Below are positions 13,761-25,145 of a stretch of DNA of 64,000 nucleotides, piece after piece. Location: assembly GCA_029465975.1 (NCBI GenBank), contig CM055749.1:13415898-13479897 (forward strand). The letters are read 5' to 3'. Position 1 is the stretch's first letter. Each line of letters opens with the position of its first letter. A model generated the notes under the pieces. That model was not told the DNA's origin. It was given only the letters and a program-made list of their open reading frames with translations, and did not search any database. A program made the position numbers and the translations under genes. The DNA comes from Dallia pectoralis. Its lineage: Eukaryota; Chordata; Actinopteri; Esociformes; Umbridae.

Positions 13761-14949
13761 CTCAGGTTAATAATGGTGACTGTTCCTCTGCAGTAGCACC
13801 AATGCATTTTATAAATAGCTGTTGTATGTGAACAAGACATGTTTGATTAAAATATATAATTTAACGTTAAAAAATATACACCCGATTATAAAATAATATT
13901 GCGCATCATGAATAACATAAAAACAGCACTCAAACACAACACTCTCCCTATACATTGATGTGGCATAGAAACAATCTCCAACACCGTGCACCCAGACCCA
14001 GTGACTTGTATAACAAACATAATCACCAAATCTTAACCTGCTGGGCCCACTCTAATCACCCTCATCTGATTCAGGTGACCTCAAACTTATATAATTCCCC
14101 TAAGGAACTGCAACACCCTCCTAGCCCAATAGGTGCTCTCAGTGAGACAGGAATTGTTACAGTCGGGGTGTAAACAGTACTCCTTTGGTGTCTCTTGCAA
14201 GTGCCCAATCTGCTCTAAAACCATTGTGTTGACCATATAAAATGTTATATTTTAATAGATGTTACCCTGTTAAATGTGAGTATTTTGTTACTTGGTGAAC
14301 ACCTTATGTAAACCTTTTTGTGGACATACTTTTTATTGTATTTTTTAAGATATTTTTTGTGCATTTTCGGAAAGAGAATATGCGAGAATGGCGCAGGCCA
14401 GAATAGTAGTGATAGCGGAGTTTATCTGCATCAGAGGCAGCTGCCAAAACCGCTGGGCCACCCCAGGCAGAACATACATTTTGAAGGTTTCATTCAATCA
14501 TAAGTATGACATATATAGATAAAGTTGGATTATGGAGTGTTTACCTACTTCAGCCTGATGGCAGTTTTCCAGCCACAATGACATGCAAAATCATTAAAAT
14601 CCCAGGCAAAAAAGTAACATTTGTTTTTTTGCATACGCATTCAATCACATTGTTTTGGAAACTCCTTAAAAAGTACAATGTTACCTTACCCAGGGCCTCT
14701 ACTTGTGAACAGTTAAAGTAATCTTTTCTGGATAAACATAACACTTTTAAATGACTACTGTTCAAGCTGTGAATCTGAAGGACAAAGTAAGACGAAAGAG
14801 CATTACATTGAAGTAAGATATAAAGTAATACAAATGCATATACGTGTTTGTATGTCCCGATGAGGACATTTGGATCAACAATCAGGTTGTGGAAGCTACA
14901 TCACAACACACAGGCCCTGCGGAAAGGACAGTCCCTTAGCACTCAAACA

Positions 14950-15245
14950 AGCAGAGCCCAACAATCACTTTAATGGAGCTACATAGTGAATATGGGCGGG
15001 TGCCCTCACCCGAAAGGAAGCATCTGAAAATGTCTGGAGTTGGCCAGAAAGCTCGAGAGTGACCTAGCAGCTGTGAAAAGATTTAATCATCAATTCAGAC
15101 CAAATATAGCTGTTTGGACGAAAGCCAAATGTGATGGTGTGTGTGGTGCAAACCCAACACTACTCATGCATCCACACACACCATCACTACATTAAGGTAT
15201 GGTTATGGCAGCATAAAAAAGCCAATTCAACTTGTGGCTCAGGAA
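14950..15245 (+). pseudogene. Tc1-like transposase remnant
   Basis: The plus strand has GCTGTTTGGACGAAAGCCAA, then a broken match to the Tc1 coding stretch for W-K-NTAHHP-HTIPTVKHGGGS, ending near GGTATGGTTATGGCAGCAT. It is heavily mutated and has no open frame. Confidence 0.5.
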
Positions 15246-15424
15246 GCAAAAGATGAATGTCCTTCAGTAGCTGATACTCCTATTGAGTATCAGTCGCACT
15301 AATTGAAAATGTTGCCCAACAACTTGCCGAACAATAATAGATTGAAATCTGCATCAGATTTTGGGCTCTAACAAATGTTTATGTGTGGGTTGAGTACTTA
15401 TGCACGCAACATTTTTTTGGTCTT

Positions 15425-15545
15425 TTTTAATTTATTTCTAAACATTTTTTTAATTTTTTTATTTATTTAACCTTTCTTTAACCAGGTAGGCCGATTGAGA
15501 ACAAATTCTCATTTACAACGGCGACCTGGCCAAGATAAGGCGAAA
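15425..15545 (-). repeat. Interspersed repeat tail, inverted relative to 17.6 kb
   Basis: Contains the minus-strand version of TTCTCAATCGGCCTACCTGG-TTAA with an A/T-rich tail. I recognise this as a widespread teleost retroposon-type 3' end. It pairs as an inverted copy with 17,590-17,675. Confidence 0.65.
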
Positions 15546-17279
15546 AAATGTGCAGGACAACATATAGTTAAACATTTCCGAACATCCAACCAAATTCACT
15601 TGGAAATAACTGATTTTAAGTTTCCGTATATTAATACAGGCATGAAAACACTCACCTTTCGGCGAAATTCGCCGTTTTGAAACCAGAATAGATGACCTAC
15701 GTGAATCGTGTAGATTCGATGAGAATTTTTTTTTTGGGGGGGTAGGTATCAGAGATTTAGTGAACAACGATCAGGTGCGCGAGTGCATGAAAATATTAGA
15801 GCAAAGGGCCTTGCATCACCAGTTTCCTTCTCTGGGAAGGTAGGGGAATACCGTTACCTGATTGGTTTACAAGCAGTTCGCTTCGCTCGTGCTGACAAGA
15901 GCGTGCACATCAAATTCAGAAGCTGAAAAAGCACGCCTGGCCTCCGCGATTTAATCGACTGAATTTGGTGACTGATGGTTTCAATAGTGACTCAGAAGCT
16001 CTGTTGCGATAGGCTTAGCTAACGTTATATACAGGTTGATGAATTGAGTCATTATACACAGCAGAAGAGAACGCAATGTTAGCCAGCTAAAGATCTGCAG
16101 GGCTTGAATTTCGGTGCGGGATTGCGCATAATTTAAACCATTCCCGAACAAATGTATTTGCTTCATCTCAGACCGAGGTAAAGTTGGTTTGATATTGGAT
16201 ATTTAACGGATATTCGGAGGCCGAGATTCCCCGCACTCAGCCACACTACACCCGGTGATTGACCGACAGAAACCTCCGTGTGCTTATAGTTAGGGACCGC
16301 TCCAAACACAAGAATCACCTGATCTCATGGTAGTATTACTGCTGACACAGGGGATTGGAATACAGCACTGCTGTCTTTGTATGTATGTCTGCCATGTGTT
16401 TTTTGTTAATGTCCATGTTGTTGTGTATTGCACTAGTCTTATCGTAGATCTCTGAGGCCTTGAAGTCACTCTTCTTCCTCTGTCACCTTCCACCACACAA
16501 TAGACCCTGGTCAACATACTAATTCCTCATCTCACTCAGTGCAAGGATAACCTGCACACTGCCTGCAAGTGCTAATCTAGTCTTTCAGGTTTTGTCAAGT
16601 TGCCATTGTACTTACAGAGGATTGTATTTATGTTCACTGTGTAATGTAAAAACTGTAAGCTATTGAACGAATAACAGCATTGCTGACCAATTACGTTCTG
16701 CCTAGATATGTAATCATTTAATTAGCCCTGACTGGGATGTTTGTCTGTTATCATATGGCAATCAAACAATTTACACCATGACCTGCACAAAATCAATCGA
16801 TATAGTCAATCAGAATTAATCAGATTTATTGTATTTTGCTCGTTTATTAAAAACAACTGCATTGACAAATATATATTTTTCAGTTTTTACGAAGTATAAT
16901 ACTTATGCAGCTTTGACGTTTTATTAGGAAATAAGAAATTAGGTGAGCAGAATAATTAAAGTGCCGAAGAGGTCTTGCTTCTACGATATTGTTGAAAAAG
17001 AACACAATAATAATACAAAGAAACAGCTGTGCTACATCCGAAGACTCAAAACTAAGGCAATTATCATCAGTCCGAACATAGCTGGAGAGATTCTATCTAA
17101 CAGGATTAAAGTACATTTGATCAGTATGTTGACATTCGGGTGCAGAACTATTACTCACAGCAGGGGGTGCTAGCTGACTCATCTAGCTTTATAGAAGTTT
17201 CTTGAAGCATGGGAACTAACAGGTTAACTGAGCAAAACATTTCAAAAGTGAATGGTCTGAACAAAATGCCTGCCAGATC

Positions 17280-17445
17280 TGTTGAACCACTCTTTTTGCT
17301 CAGATATGCTCAATTGCTCTTTCACCATAACCTCATATCTTATACTCCCATGCACTCAATCGCCCAACCTGCTAGAGACACTTTATTCTGTCTACCTGCT
17401 AGGCAATCTTTAATCTTTGCACATTCTGTATTTAGATACTCATTT

Positions 17446-17485
<40 letters not shown>

Positions 17486-17680
17486 TATTACTGTATAATC
17501 TTGACCCTGTATTGACTTATTGTGTCACATTGCTATTTGTGTTCTGTGTATTTGTATTGTGAAACTGTATGTTGTCCTGCACATTTTTTCGCATTGTCTT
17601 GGCCAGGTCGCCGTTGCAAATTAGAATTTGTTCTCAATCGGCCTACCTGGTTAAATAAAGGTTAAATAAAAAGAGATCCA
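17280..17680 (+). repeat. Interspersed retroposon-like 3' end
   Basis: Ends CTTGGCCAGGTCGCCGTTGC ... CGGCCTACCTGGTTAAATAA with AAATAA-type tails, the same family as at 15.4 kb but in opposite orientation. It includes a (TA)n microsatellite at 17,451-17,483. Confidence 0.6.
17451..17483. repeat. (TA)n microsatellite
   Basis: 33 bp of alternating TA. Confidence 0.97.
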
Positions 17681-19954
17681 TCTGAACATATTTATCTTTG
17701 CATCACACATATCATGAATTTTTTGAAGCAAGGGTGGGTTTATAATACATTATCTTGCAATGGTTTTATCGTTACAAAACAAAGTCAGTTAGGTTGACTA
17801 AGGTTACTATAGGCAAGTGTCCATTCTGGGAGTATTTTCCAAAGTTCTAGGGCCTAATTCATTATATGTGCGTACGCATGAATCTGTGTGTGAACCCTGC
17901 CTGTGATTATATCTTCACAAAGTCTGGGATTCATTTGTTGGTAAGTGCAAATCCATACCCATGTAGAACCAAAATTCTCAACTGGTGGAACACAGGAACC
18001 TCTTCGTAGAATAGTAAAACACCAACAATTCCATCAACTCTGGTCTCAGGTTTTCTTGTCAATAAGGTCTAACCACCTTGTTGTTGCAGATTGTTGTAGA
18101 TTTATTTTGGTGCCAGGGGGGCTGCTTTCCCTGCTACAATATACATATAGACATGCATGTATCTATTGTCTGACCCACCAAAAAACAAAAAATAAATAAA
18201 TGGACTGCTCAACTTGAAAAATCTCAGTCAACTGATCGCCTGATCTAGTGATGTCTGATTTATAGGGCTAGCTTTTTTCTTAAAGCTCTACTCAACGTTT
18301 TACTCATTTTCGGAGCCTGGCGCGTTATTTTGAACAACTCCTCTTCGTTTTGTTCATCGCTTTCAGACATTTACTTTGTTTATGACCAAGGCCTTATGGG
18401 ATCTCACGTTATCCAGTGGATTCGCTGGCGTTAGTTGATAATGGCGAAGCCTAGCGCAATTCTTCTTTCCGGAAGGCTCTACCGTGGTATGCATGGGGTA
18501 GTTAAAATGCGTACTGTATGTCAAATTCATACCGGTATTTTTTTAAACCTTTCATACCATCCAACCCCAGTGTAGATGCACTAGTACTATTCTTACACTT
18601 CATTTCATGATAGTACGTTCCCAAAGATGATTAAAATCGAACTTCAAAATAAAATTGTTAGGTTTACCAAGAATCTTAGGCCACGTTCTCATTTTGCCTC
18701 TGTTTTCTATTAAAGAATACTCACAGAATGCTCACTGTTTGTAATTTTCAACAAACAGGCCCAAACTCTCCATTATGTCTAAAATGTAATCCCTTTTCCT
18801 ATTTGCTCTTTTTAGTTGGCCGCAACATGAAAACAGAAACACCTTTCACATATTTACATGAAAACACTTAACATATCGGAGGCGAAATATTTGATTTATT
18901 TTTTTTCACTTGTCTTGCCATTTTCCATTTTCCTGTAAAAGACAAAATGAAAAATGTATTGTGCACTGTAACATGAGAGAACTTTTTATACAAATTCCAA
19001 ACACAACAGTTAAATGTACCCCCTGTAATTGTATTACATTATTTTATTACATTACTTGTTGATCCACCTTTACACATGATCTGCTTCCCCTCAGTTGGAG
19101 CAGGTGGGGTTTTTCTGACTCTACACATCATTAGTCCACAAGCAAATGGTCCAATTGTGTTTGTAAATGTAATTAACATTATCCCACTGGTTTGAGGCAC
19201 CAGATGCTTCCTCTTGACATCTCATTTCTTCTACCACAGTTACACATATTTTGTAGCTCCAATTTATTTCACTGTTCTTTGCTGGAACATTCTGGACTAA
19301 CTTATCATGGTCATTAGAGCTTCTTTACTTGGTTGCCGTCTTATTTAGCTTTTTCCGGTTGAATTTCCTGGATGTTGCCCTCCTAAGTCAAGGCTGTAAA
19401 CTGTAGTGCTACTAATAGATGTAGGAAAAATTCAGCTTTGGAAGAACATGCAGAATAGATCAGCAAATCAAAGCAATAAAATACTCTTGTCGTTAAGATT
19501 TACTATGTAAATACTTTCTCCTGCTCAACTTAAATTACTTGTAAATTTTGAATCAAACTTCTTGCTGAGATTATATATTTTTTCCTTTTTTTTTACAATC
19601 TTTCTTTAAAATCATTTTTGTTTGTGTACCTGTCTTTTTTAGTGTAGTTTGCTTATTTTTATTTTATTCTAGAAAACACTATGCTTTAGTTGACAAAAAA
19701 GATTTTGTAGAAGTTTTACAGTGTTTTGAAGGTCATTCATGACACTCAAAAAAATTAAATTTAATACTAAATAATTATGTATAAACATTTATATTTGTAT
19801 CATTCTATAGGAGGATTTCATTTTTCATAGACTAGATGTTGATACGCCAAATGCTGATTCTGGATCAGACCACCATCTTATTATGTTTACCACCAGACCA
19901 ACAAATTCAGTTTTGTAGACCAACTAAGCTGTACTTCAGACTGAAGATTCCTGC

Positions 19955-20090
19955 AGTCACTGCCCAGAGCCACCTATGTTTCTTTCTAAGTTCAGATTTT
20001 AGTAGAGTTTTTCCTAGCCAGTGTGAATACATTTCTTGTTTTTCCATGCTCTGAGTTTTTTAGGCTGGATACCTGTATAAAAGTACTTTG
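19955..20090 (+). repeat. Interspersed repeat fragment, family shared with 40.5 kb
   Basis: Contains GAGTTTTTCCTAGCCAGTGT ... TTTAGGCTGG ... TAAAAGTACTTTGTA. The fragment at 40,500-40,640 shares these blocks in the same order and orientation. It resembles a repeat family common in salmonids and pike. Confidence 0.6.
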
Positions 20091-22604
20091 TATTTTTTTA
20101 TTTGGTTACTACTGTTGACTAACACATTGTTTAATGGCATGCAGTACTTTTAAGCTTGAGTGAAATATTCATTTGTAATATTTCAAGTTTGTAGTTAGAT
20201 ATGTCTATGAGTTAATTTTGACGATTTTTTTTAAGAGTTTCCCGGCCAGGAATATCAACTCACTAAGCGATTGCACATCATCTTTCTGAAACTCAGTGTT
20301 TGGTTTACCCCAGAGTCTCCTTCCCCAGGATTTCAAAGACAGAGAGATTTATAAGTACTGGAGCAGGATTACTGGTTCATTCATACTAAGCCAGAGAAAC
20401 CACTTTACAGTGATTATCCCTTGGTCCATTGGCAAAATTCCTTTTGGATACCTTTCATATAGAAATGCAATCTGCATATAATCCATGGCGTGGTCAAATT
20501 GCTGGCATTGATGCTTGATCTGAATGGGTATTGGAATGCAAAAATTCAACCATGACTGATAATAGTGAACAGCAGCTTTCCAGGAAAATCTTACCAGAAA
20601 TATTTACCTAATTGTTTGCATTATGACAAATATTCTATGAATACATTGTCCCCAAAATACATAATATTACGGAAAATGTATTATTTATTTATATTGTTGA
20701 AATAATCATCCAATTCTTTGAAGTGTCTACTGGAAAGCACCTAAACTATAATATGTATTTTAATTTGTTTATTATAGTTAGTGTTCTGGTCATTACATCA
20801 TTGGAAAACATATCTGGTACTATATTTTCATTTTAGATCCACAATTTCTTTATAGGGAACTATTTTAATTTTTTGTTGAGTTGAGCTGTGTTGACTATCC
20901 ATCTTTAGAGTTATGGTACCGAGAACATTGTAATCGTAATGGGCCCTTTGAGACTGAAACATGCCATTGTGGGAAAAAGTTCAACATTGACGTAATATGT
21001 TTGACCTTACTTAGATTGTGGCATTTGTGTTGCTCCTGCAAACACGTGTTTGTCATTATGTAAGCTCCACTTAGTCTGGCCTGCGGCCAGTAGCACACAC
21101 TCAAGCTATGCGAAGCAAGCCTGACAGTTGAGCTGAGATTTTCTCCACTAAGTATTCTCCACATTCCTTTTTCAGCATATTACACTCTGTAACTCCCTAA
21201 AGTCTAAATGTTGCAGTTTATTCTGTCTTACACATATATGTATATATACAACCTCTTCTGTGTGGTGCCGGTCCCATATTTATTTTGTATCTATTTGCAT
21301 TGTTCATTGTTTCAGGGCAATTCATTGGTATTCAATTGTTCTTCAGAAGTATTCAAAGTATTCAAAATAAAGCATTCATTGCAAAGTCAAACAAACCGTA
21401 TTGTTCACAACAAGTTGTTACATAAAAACGACATGTTTACTTGACGAACTGTGCAGATATAAACTAGTAACCGAATAACATTAAAAACACCCAGTTTATT
21501 ATTTGGGTTCCCGTTAAACCAGTTATGCTTAAGAGTTGACTCAGCTTCTTCATATTAGTGACTTATTGTGTATTTCAATCTGCAGTGGATTAAGCAACAT
21601 GTAAATCACACATGGTACATGGAAGCATGTTATCTAGCAGTGTGAGAGTTGCACAACACCAGGCAGGCGCTCACATCAGCCAGGTAGTTGCAATAAAAAA
21701 CGGTCCAAATAATTTGGTTTTACAAGAGCAAATTATATAGAGATTACTTATTCCATCTAGAAAATTACTAGGGGGTTTAAAAACTGCAAATTTACTCCAT
21801 ATTACTTAACTAAATGCAACAGGGGGTAGTCTGTGTAAACAACAAAATATATTTATATTAAATCCACCACAACATTGAAATCCTCTGTATGTTGACATAT
21901 TTTGCTGTTAGCGTCATCTTTCGGTTATGCTTGTCAACAGTAGGGACTGAGGATTCAGATCAAAATCAGTCAAAATTTAAGATAAAGAAGCTAAGCCCAC
22001 CTCAAATGTTAAAGGGGAACTAAATCAAAAACATGTTGGGCCCTTTATAACATTTCCCTTGCTTTTTGTCAATACACCAGACAGTTTTCACGGTTCATTG
22101 CATGTGAATTAAAATAAAATACAATTACATTCTGATATTACAATGTATGAAAAATAATAAAACAAAATACTATGTGTGAGTGCAAACATATTCTGCATTG
22201 AATGTCACTCAGGGTTTTTTCTATTCTATGAATTATACAAGATGTGAGGAAGGAGCTTATTGGTCATCAAGTAAGGAAGTCAGGACATTGGGAATAGGCC
22301 AATTTGCAATCCTCAGTAGGTGTCGACAGAAACTGATGTGTAAACTCTTTAAAGTTAATGGTGTGCAGCGATCACATTGGGTCCAGTGGCATTGTGGACA
22401 GACTACAGCAATTTAAAGTATGTTATTTGGCTAGGTAGGCTAATGTTACATTTCATGAGCAGAAGTTGCTCATCACAGTTATTTACATAGCAAGAACGGT
22501 TATGATTTTTGCCATTTACAAATGTTGTTTGTTTGCCACTGGTTTATCCTGTCTACTGACTTTTGTACAACTACCTTTCTATTAGTGACATTACTTATAC
22601 AATA

Positions 22605-22960
22605 CTGACAAATTACGAGTATTGATACAGTAAAGGAAGAATGCTTTTGATCCCCTGCTGATTTCGTAGGTTTGCCCACTGACAAAGACATGATTAGTCT
22701 ATCATTTTAATGTTAGGTTTATTTAAATAGTGAGAGACAGAATGACAACAGCAAAAACACTGAATAACGCATTTGAAATAAGTTATAAATTTATTTGCAA
22801 TGGACCAAGGAACCAAATATTTGATCCCTTGTCAATCAGCAAGGTTTATGGTTTACAGGTGTCTTTTCTACAAAATGAGCTGAGATTATGAGCCCTCTCT
22901 TAGGATGGACTTGGCCTTCACTGTCAGTTTCTGCTGTCTTAAAATCCATAATGTTTTACA
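22605..22960. mobile_element. Tc1-like element terminal fragment
   Basis: Contains GTTTGCCCACTGACAAAGAC, TTTAATGTTAGGTTTATTT, GTGAGAGACAGAATGACAAC and ATTTGATCCC(T/C)-type blocks. These are typical of the end of a teleost Tc1 family that borders its inverted repeat. No transposase frame remains. Confidence 0.6.
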
Positions 22961-22989
22961 ATTGGGATGACAACCCTGACAAAGTGTAG

Positions 22990-23552
22990 CTACTTAGCCA
23001 TAGTTGCATTAGTTAGTTGAATGATTGCACAGCAATTCACATTTGATACAGTATGCATCGAACCAGAAGTGCAAAAAGATATGGAGTACAGTGTGAAGAT
23101 GTGCAATTGACATGGATGAGTAAATGTGGAGGCATTCATTTCAACAGTGTAGCAAATTGCAAAATGTGCACGGATTGTACAAACGATATTTATTGTGGAA
23201 ATGGCAGATCAAGTAAATAAGTTAGCAGTGCATAGGCACGCGGTAGCAATGGAGATACAACAGTATGCTTAGTGCAAATGGGAGATGCAAATATAGTTGG
23301 CATCAGTGTGAATGCAAGGTTACCAAAGGGTTTTAGAGTTCAGTAAGTTAACAGCAGTTAGAAAGAAACTGTTGTGCTGGATGTCTTTGATGGCGGGGAG
23401 CTGGGCACCAATGATGCGTTTTCACCATCCGCTGCAGGGACTTTCACAGAGCAACTGTAACCATTGTACTGTGGCACAGTTGGTTATTATGCTCTCGACC
23501 GTGCAGCTCTTTACCAGGATGTTAGTAGATAAGTGGGCCTTCTTTAGCTTCC
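22990..23552. repeat. Teleost interspersed repeat, interrupted by the 44-bp array
   Basis: Carries GATGTCTTTGATGGCGGGGA, ATTATGCTCTCGACCGTGCA and GGGCCTTCTTTAGCTTCCTT. I recognise these as parts of a widespread fish repeat whose class I cannot name with certainty. The array begins inside it, and GGCCTTCTTCAG reappears directly after the array at 25,145. Confidence 0.5.
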
Positions 23553-25145
23553 TTAGAGGCAGTAGTTTGGGAGAAGGGGAGAGGGTGTGATGGTGGTTAG
23601 AGGCAGTAGTTTGGGAGAAGGGGAGAGGGTGTGATGGTGGTTAGAGGCAATAGTTTGGGAGAAGGGGAGAGGGTGTGATGGTGGCTAGAGGCAATAGTTT
23701 GGGAGAAGGGGAGAGGGTGTGATGGTGGTTAGAGGCAGTAGTTTGGGAGAAGGGGAGAGGGTGTGATGGTGGTTAGAGGCAATAGTTTGGGAGAAGGGGA
23801 GAGGGTGTGATGGTGGCTAGAGGCAGTAGTTTGGGAGAAGGGGAGAGGGTGTGATGGTGGCTAGAGGCAATAGTTTGGGAGAAGGGGAGAGGGTGTGATG
23901 GTGGTTAGAGGCAGTAGTTTGGGAGAAGGGGAGAGGGTGTGATGGTGGTTAGAGGCAGTAGTTTGGGAGAAGGGGAGAGGGTGTGATGGTGGTTAGAGGC
24001 AGTAGTTTGAGAGAAGGGGAAGGGTGTGAGAGGGTGTGATGGTGGTTAGAGGCAGTAGTTTGGGAGAAGGGGAGAGGGTGTGATGGTGGTTAGAGGCAGT
24101 AGTTTGGGAGAAGGGGAGAGGGTGTGATGGTGGTTAGAGGCAGTAGTTTGGGAGAAGGGGAGAGGGTGTGATGGTGGTTAGAGGCAGTAGTTTGGGAGAA
24201 GGGGAGAGGGTGTGATGGTGGTTAGAGGCAGTAGTTTGGGAGAAGGGGAGAGGGTGTGATGGTGGTTAGAGGCAGTAGTTTGGGAGAAGGGGAGAGGGTG
24301 TGATGGTGGCTAGAGGCAGTAGTTTGGGAGAAGGGGAGAGGGTGTGATGGTGGTGGTTAGTTTGGGAGAAGGGGAGAGGGTGTGATGGTGGTTAGGGAGT
24401 TTGGGAGAAGGGGAGAGGGTGTGATGGTGGTTAGAGGCAGTAGTTTGGGAGAAGGGGAGAGGGTGTGATGGTGGTTAGAGGCAGTAGTTTGGGAGAAGGG
24501 GATGGTGGCTAGAGGCAGTGTGGGAGAAGGGGAGAGGTGTGATGGTGGTTAGAGGCAGTAGTTTGGGAGAATGGTTTGGGAGAGGGGTGAGAGGGTGTGA
24601 TGGTGTGGTTAGAGGCAGTAGTTTGGGAGAAGGGGAGAGGGTGTGATGGTGGTTAGAGGCAGTAGTTTGGGAGAAGGGGAGAGGGTGTGATGGTGGTTAG
24701 AGGCAGGAAGGGGAGGGTGTGATGGTGGTTAGAGGCAGTAGTTTGGGAGAAGGGGAGAGGGTGTGATGGTGGTTAGAGGCAGTAGTTTGGGAGAAGGGGA
24801 GAGGGTGTGATGGTGGTTAGAGGCAGTAGTTTGGGAGAAGGGGAGAGGGTGTGATGGTGGTTAGAGGCAGTAGTTTGGGAGAAGGGGAGAGGGTGTGATG
24901 GTGGTTAGTGTTTGGGATGGATGGTTAGAGGCAGTAGTTTGAGAGAAGGGGAGAGGGTGTGATGGTGGTTAGAGGCAGTAGTTTGGGAGAAGGGGAGAGG
25001 GTGTGATGGTGGTTAGAGGCAGTTTGGGAGAAGGGGAGAGGGTGTGATGGTGGTTAGAGGCAGTAGTTTGGGAGAAGGGGAGAGGGTGTGATGGTGGTTA
25101 GAGGCAGTAGTTTGGGAGAAGGGGAGAGGGTGTGATGGTGGTTAG
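23553..25145. repeat. 44-bp G-rich minisatellite, about 36 copies
   Basis: The unit contains TTAGAGGCAGTAGTTTGGG, AGAAGGGGAGAGGG and TGTGATGGTGG. The plus strand is almost C-free with closely spaced G runs. Most units are 44 bp; several between 24,350 and 24,920 carry deletions or rearrangements. Confidence 0.97.

Noticed and set aside
18240..18560. Possible DNA-transposon fragment (ATACCGGTATTTTTTTAAAC and nearby sequence)
   Set aside because: Some resemblance to a fish repeat end, but too little sequence to support a call by eye.
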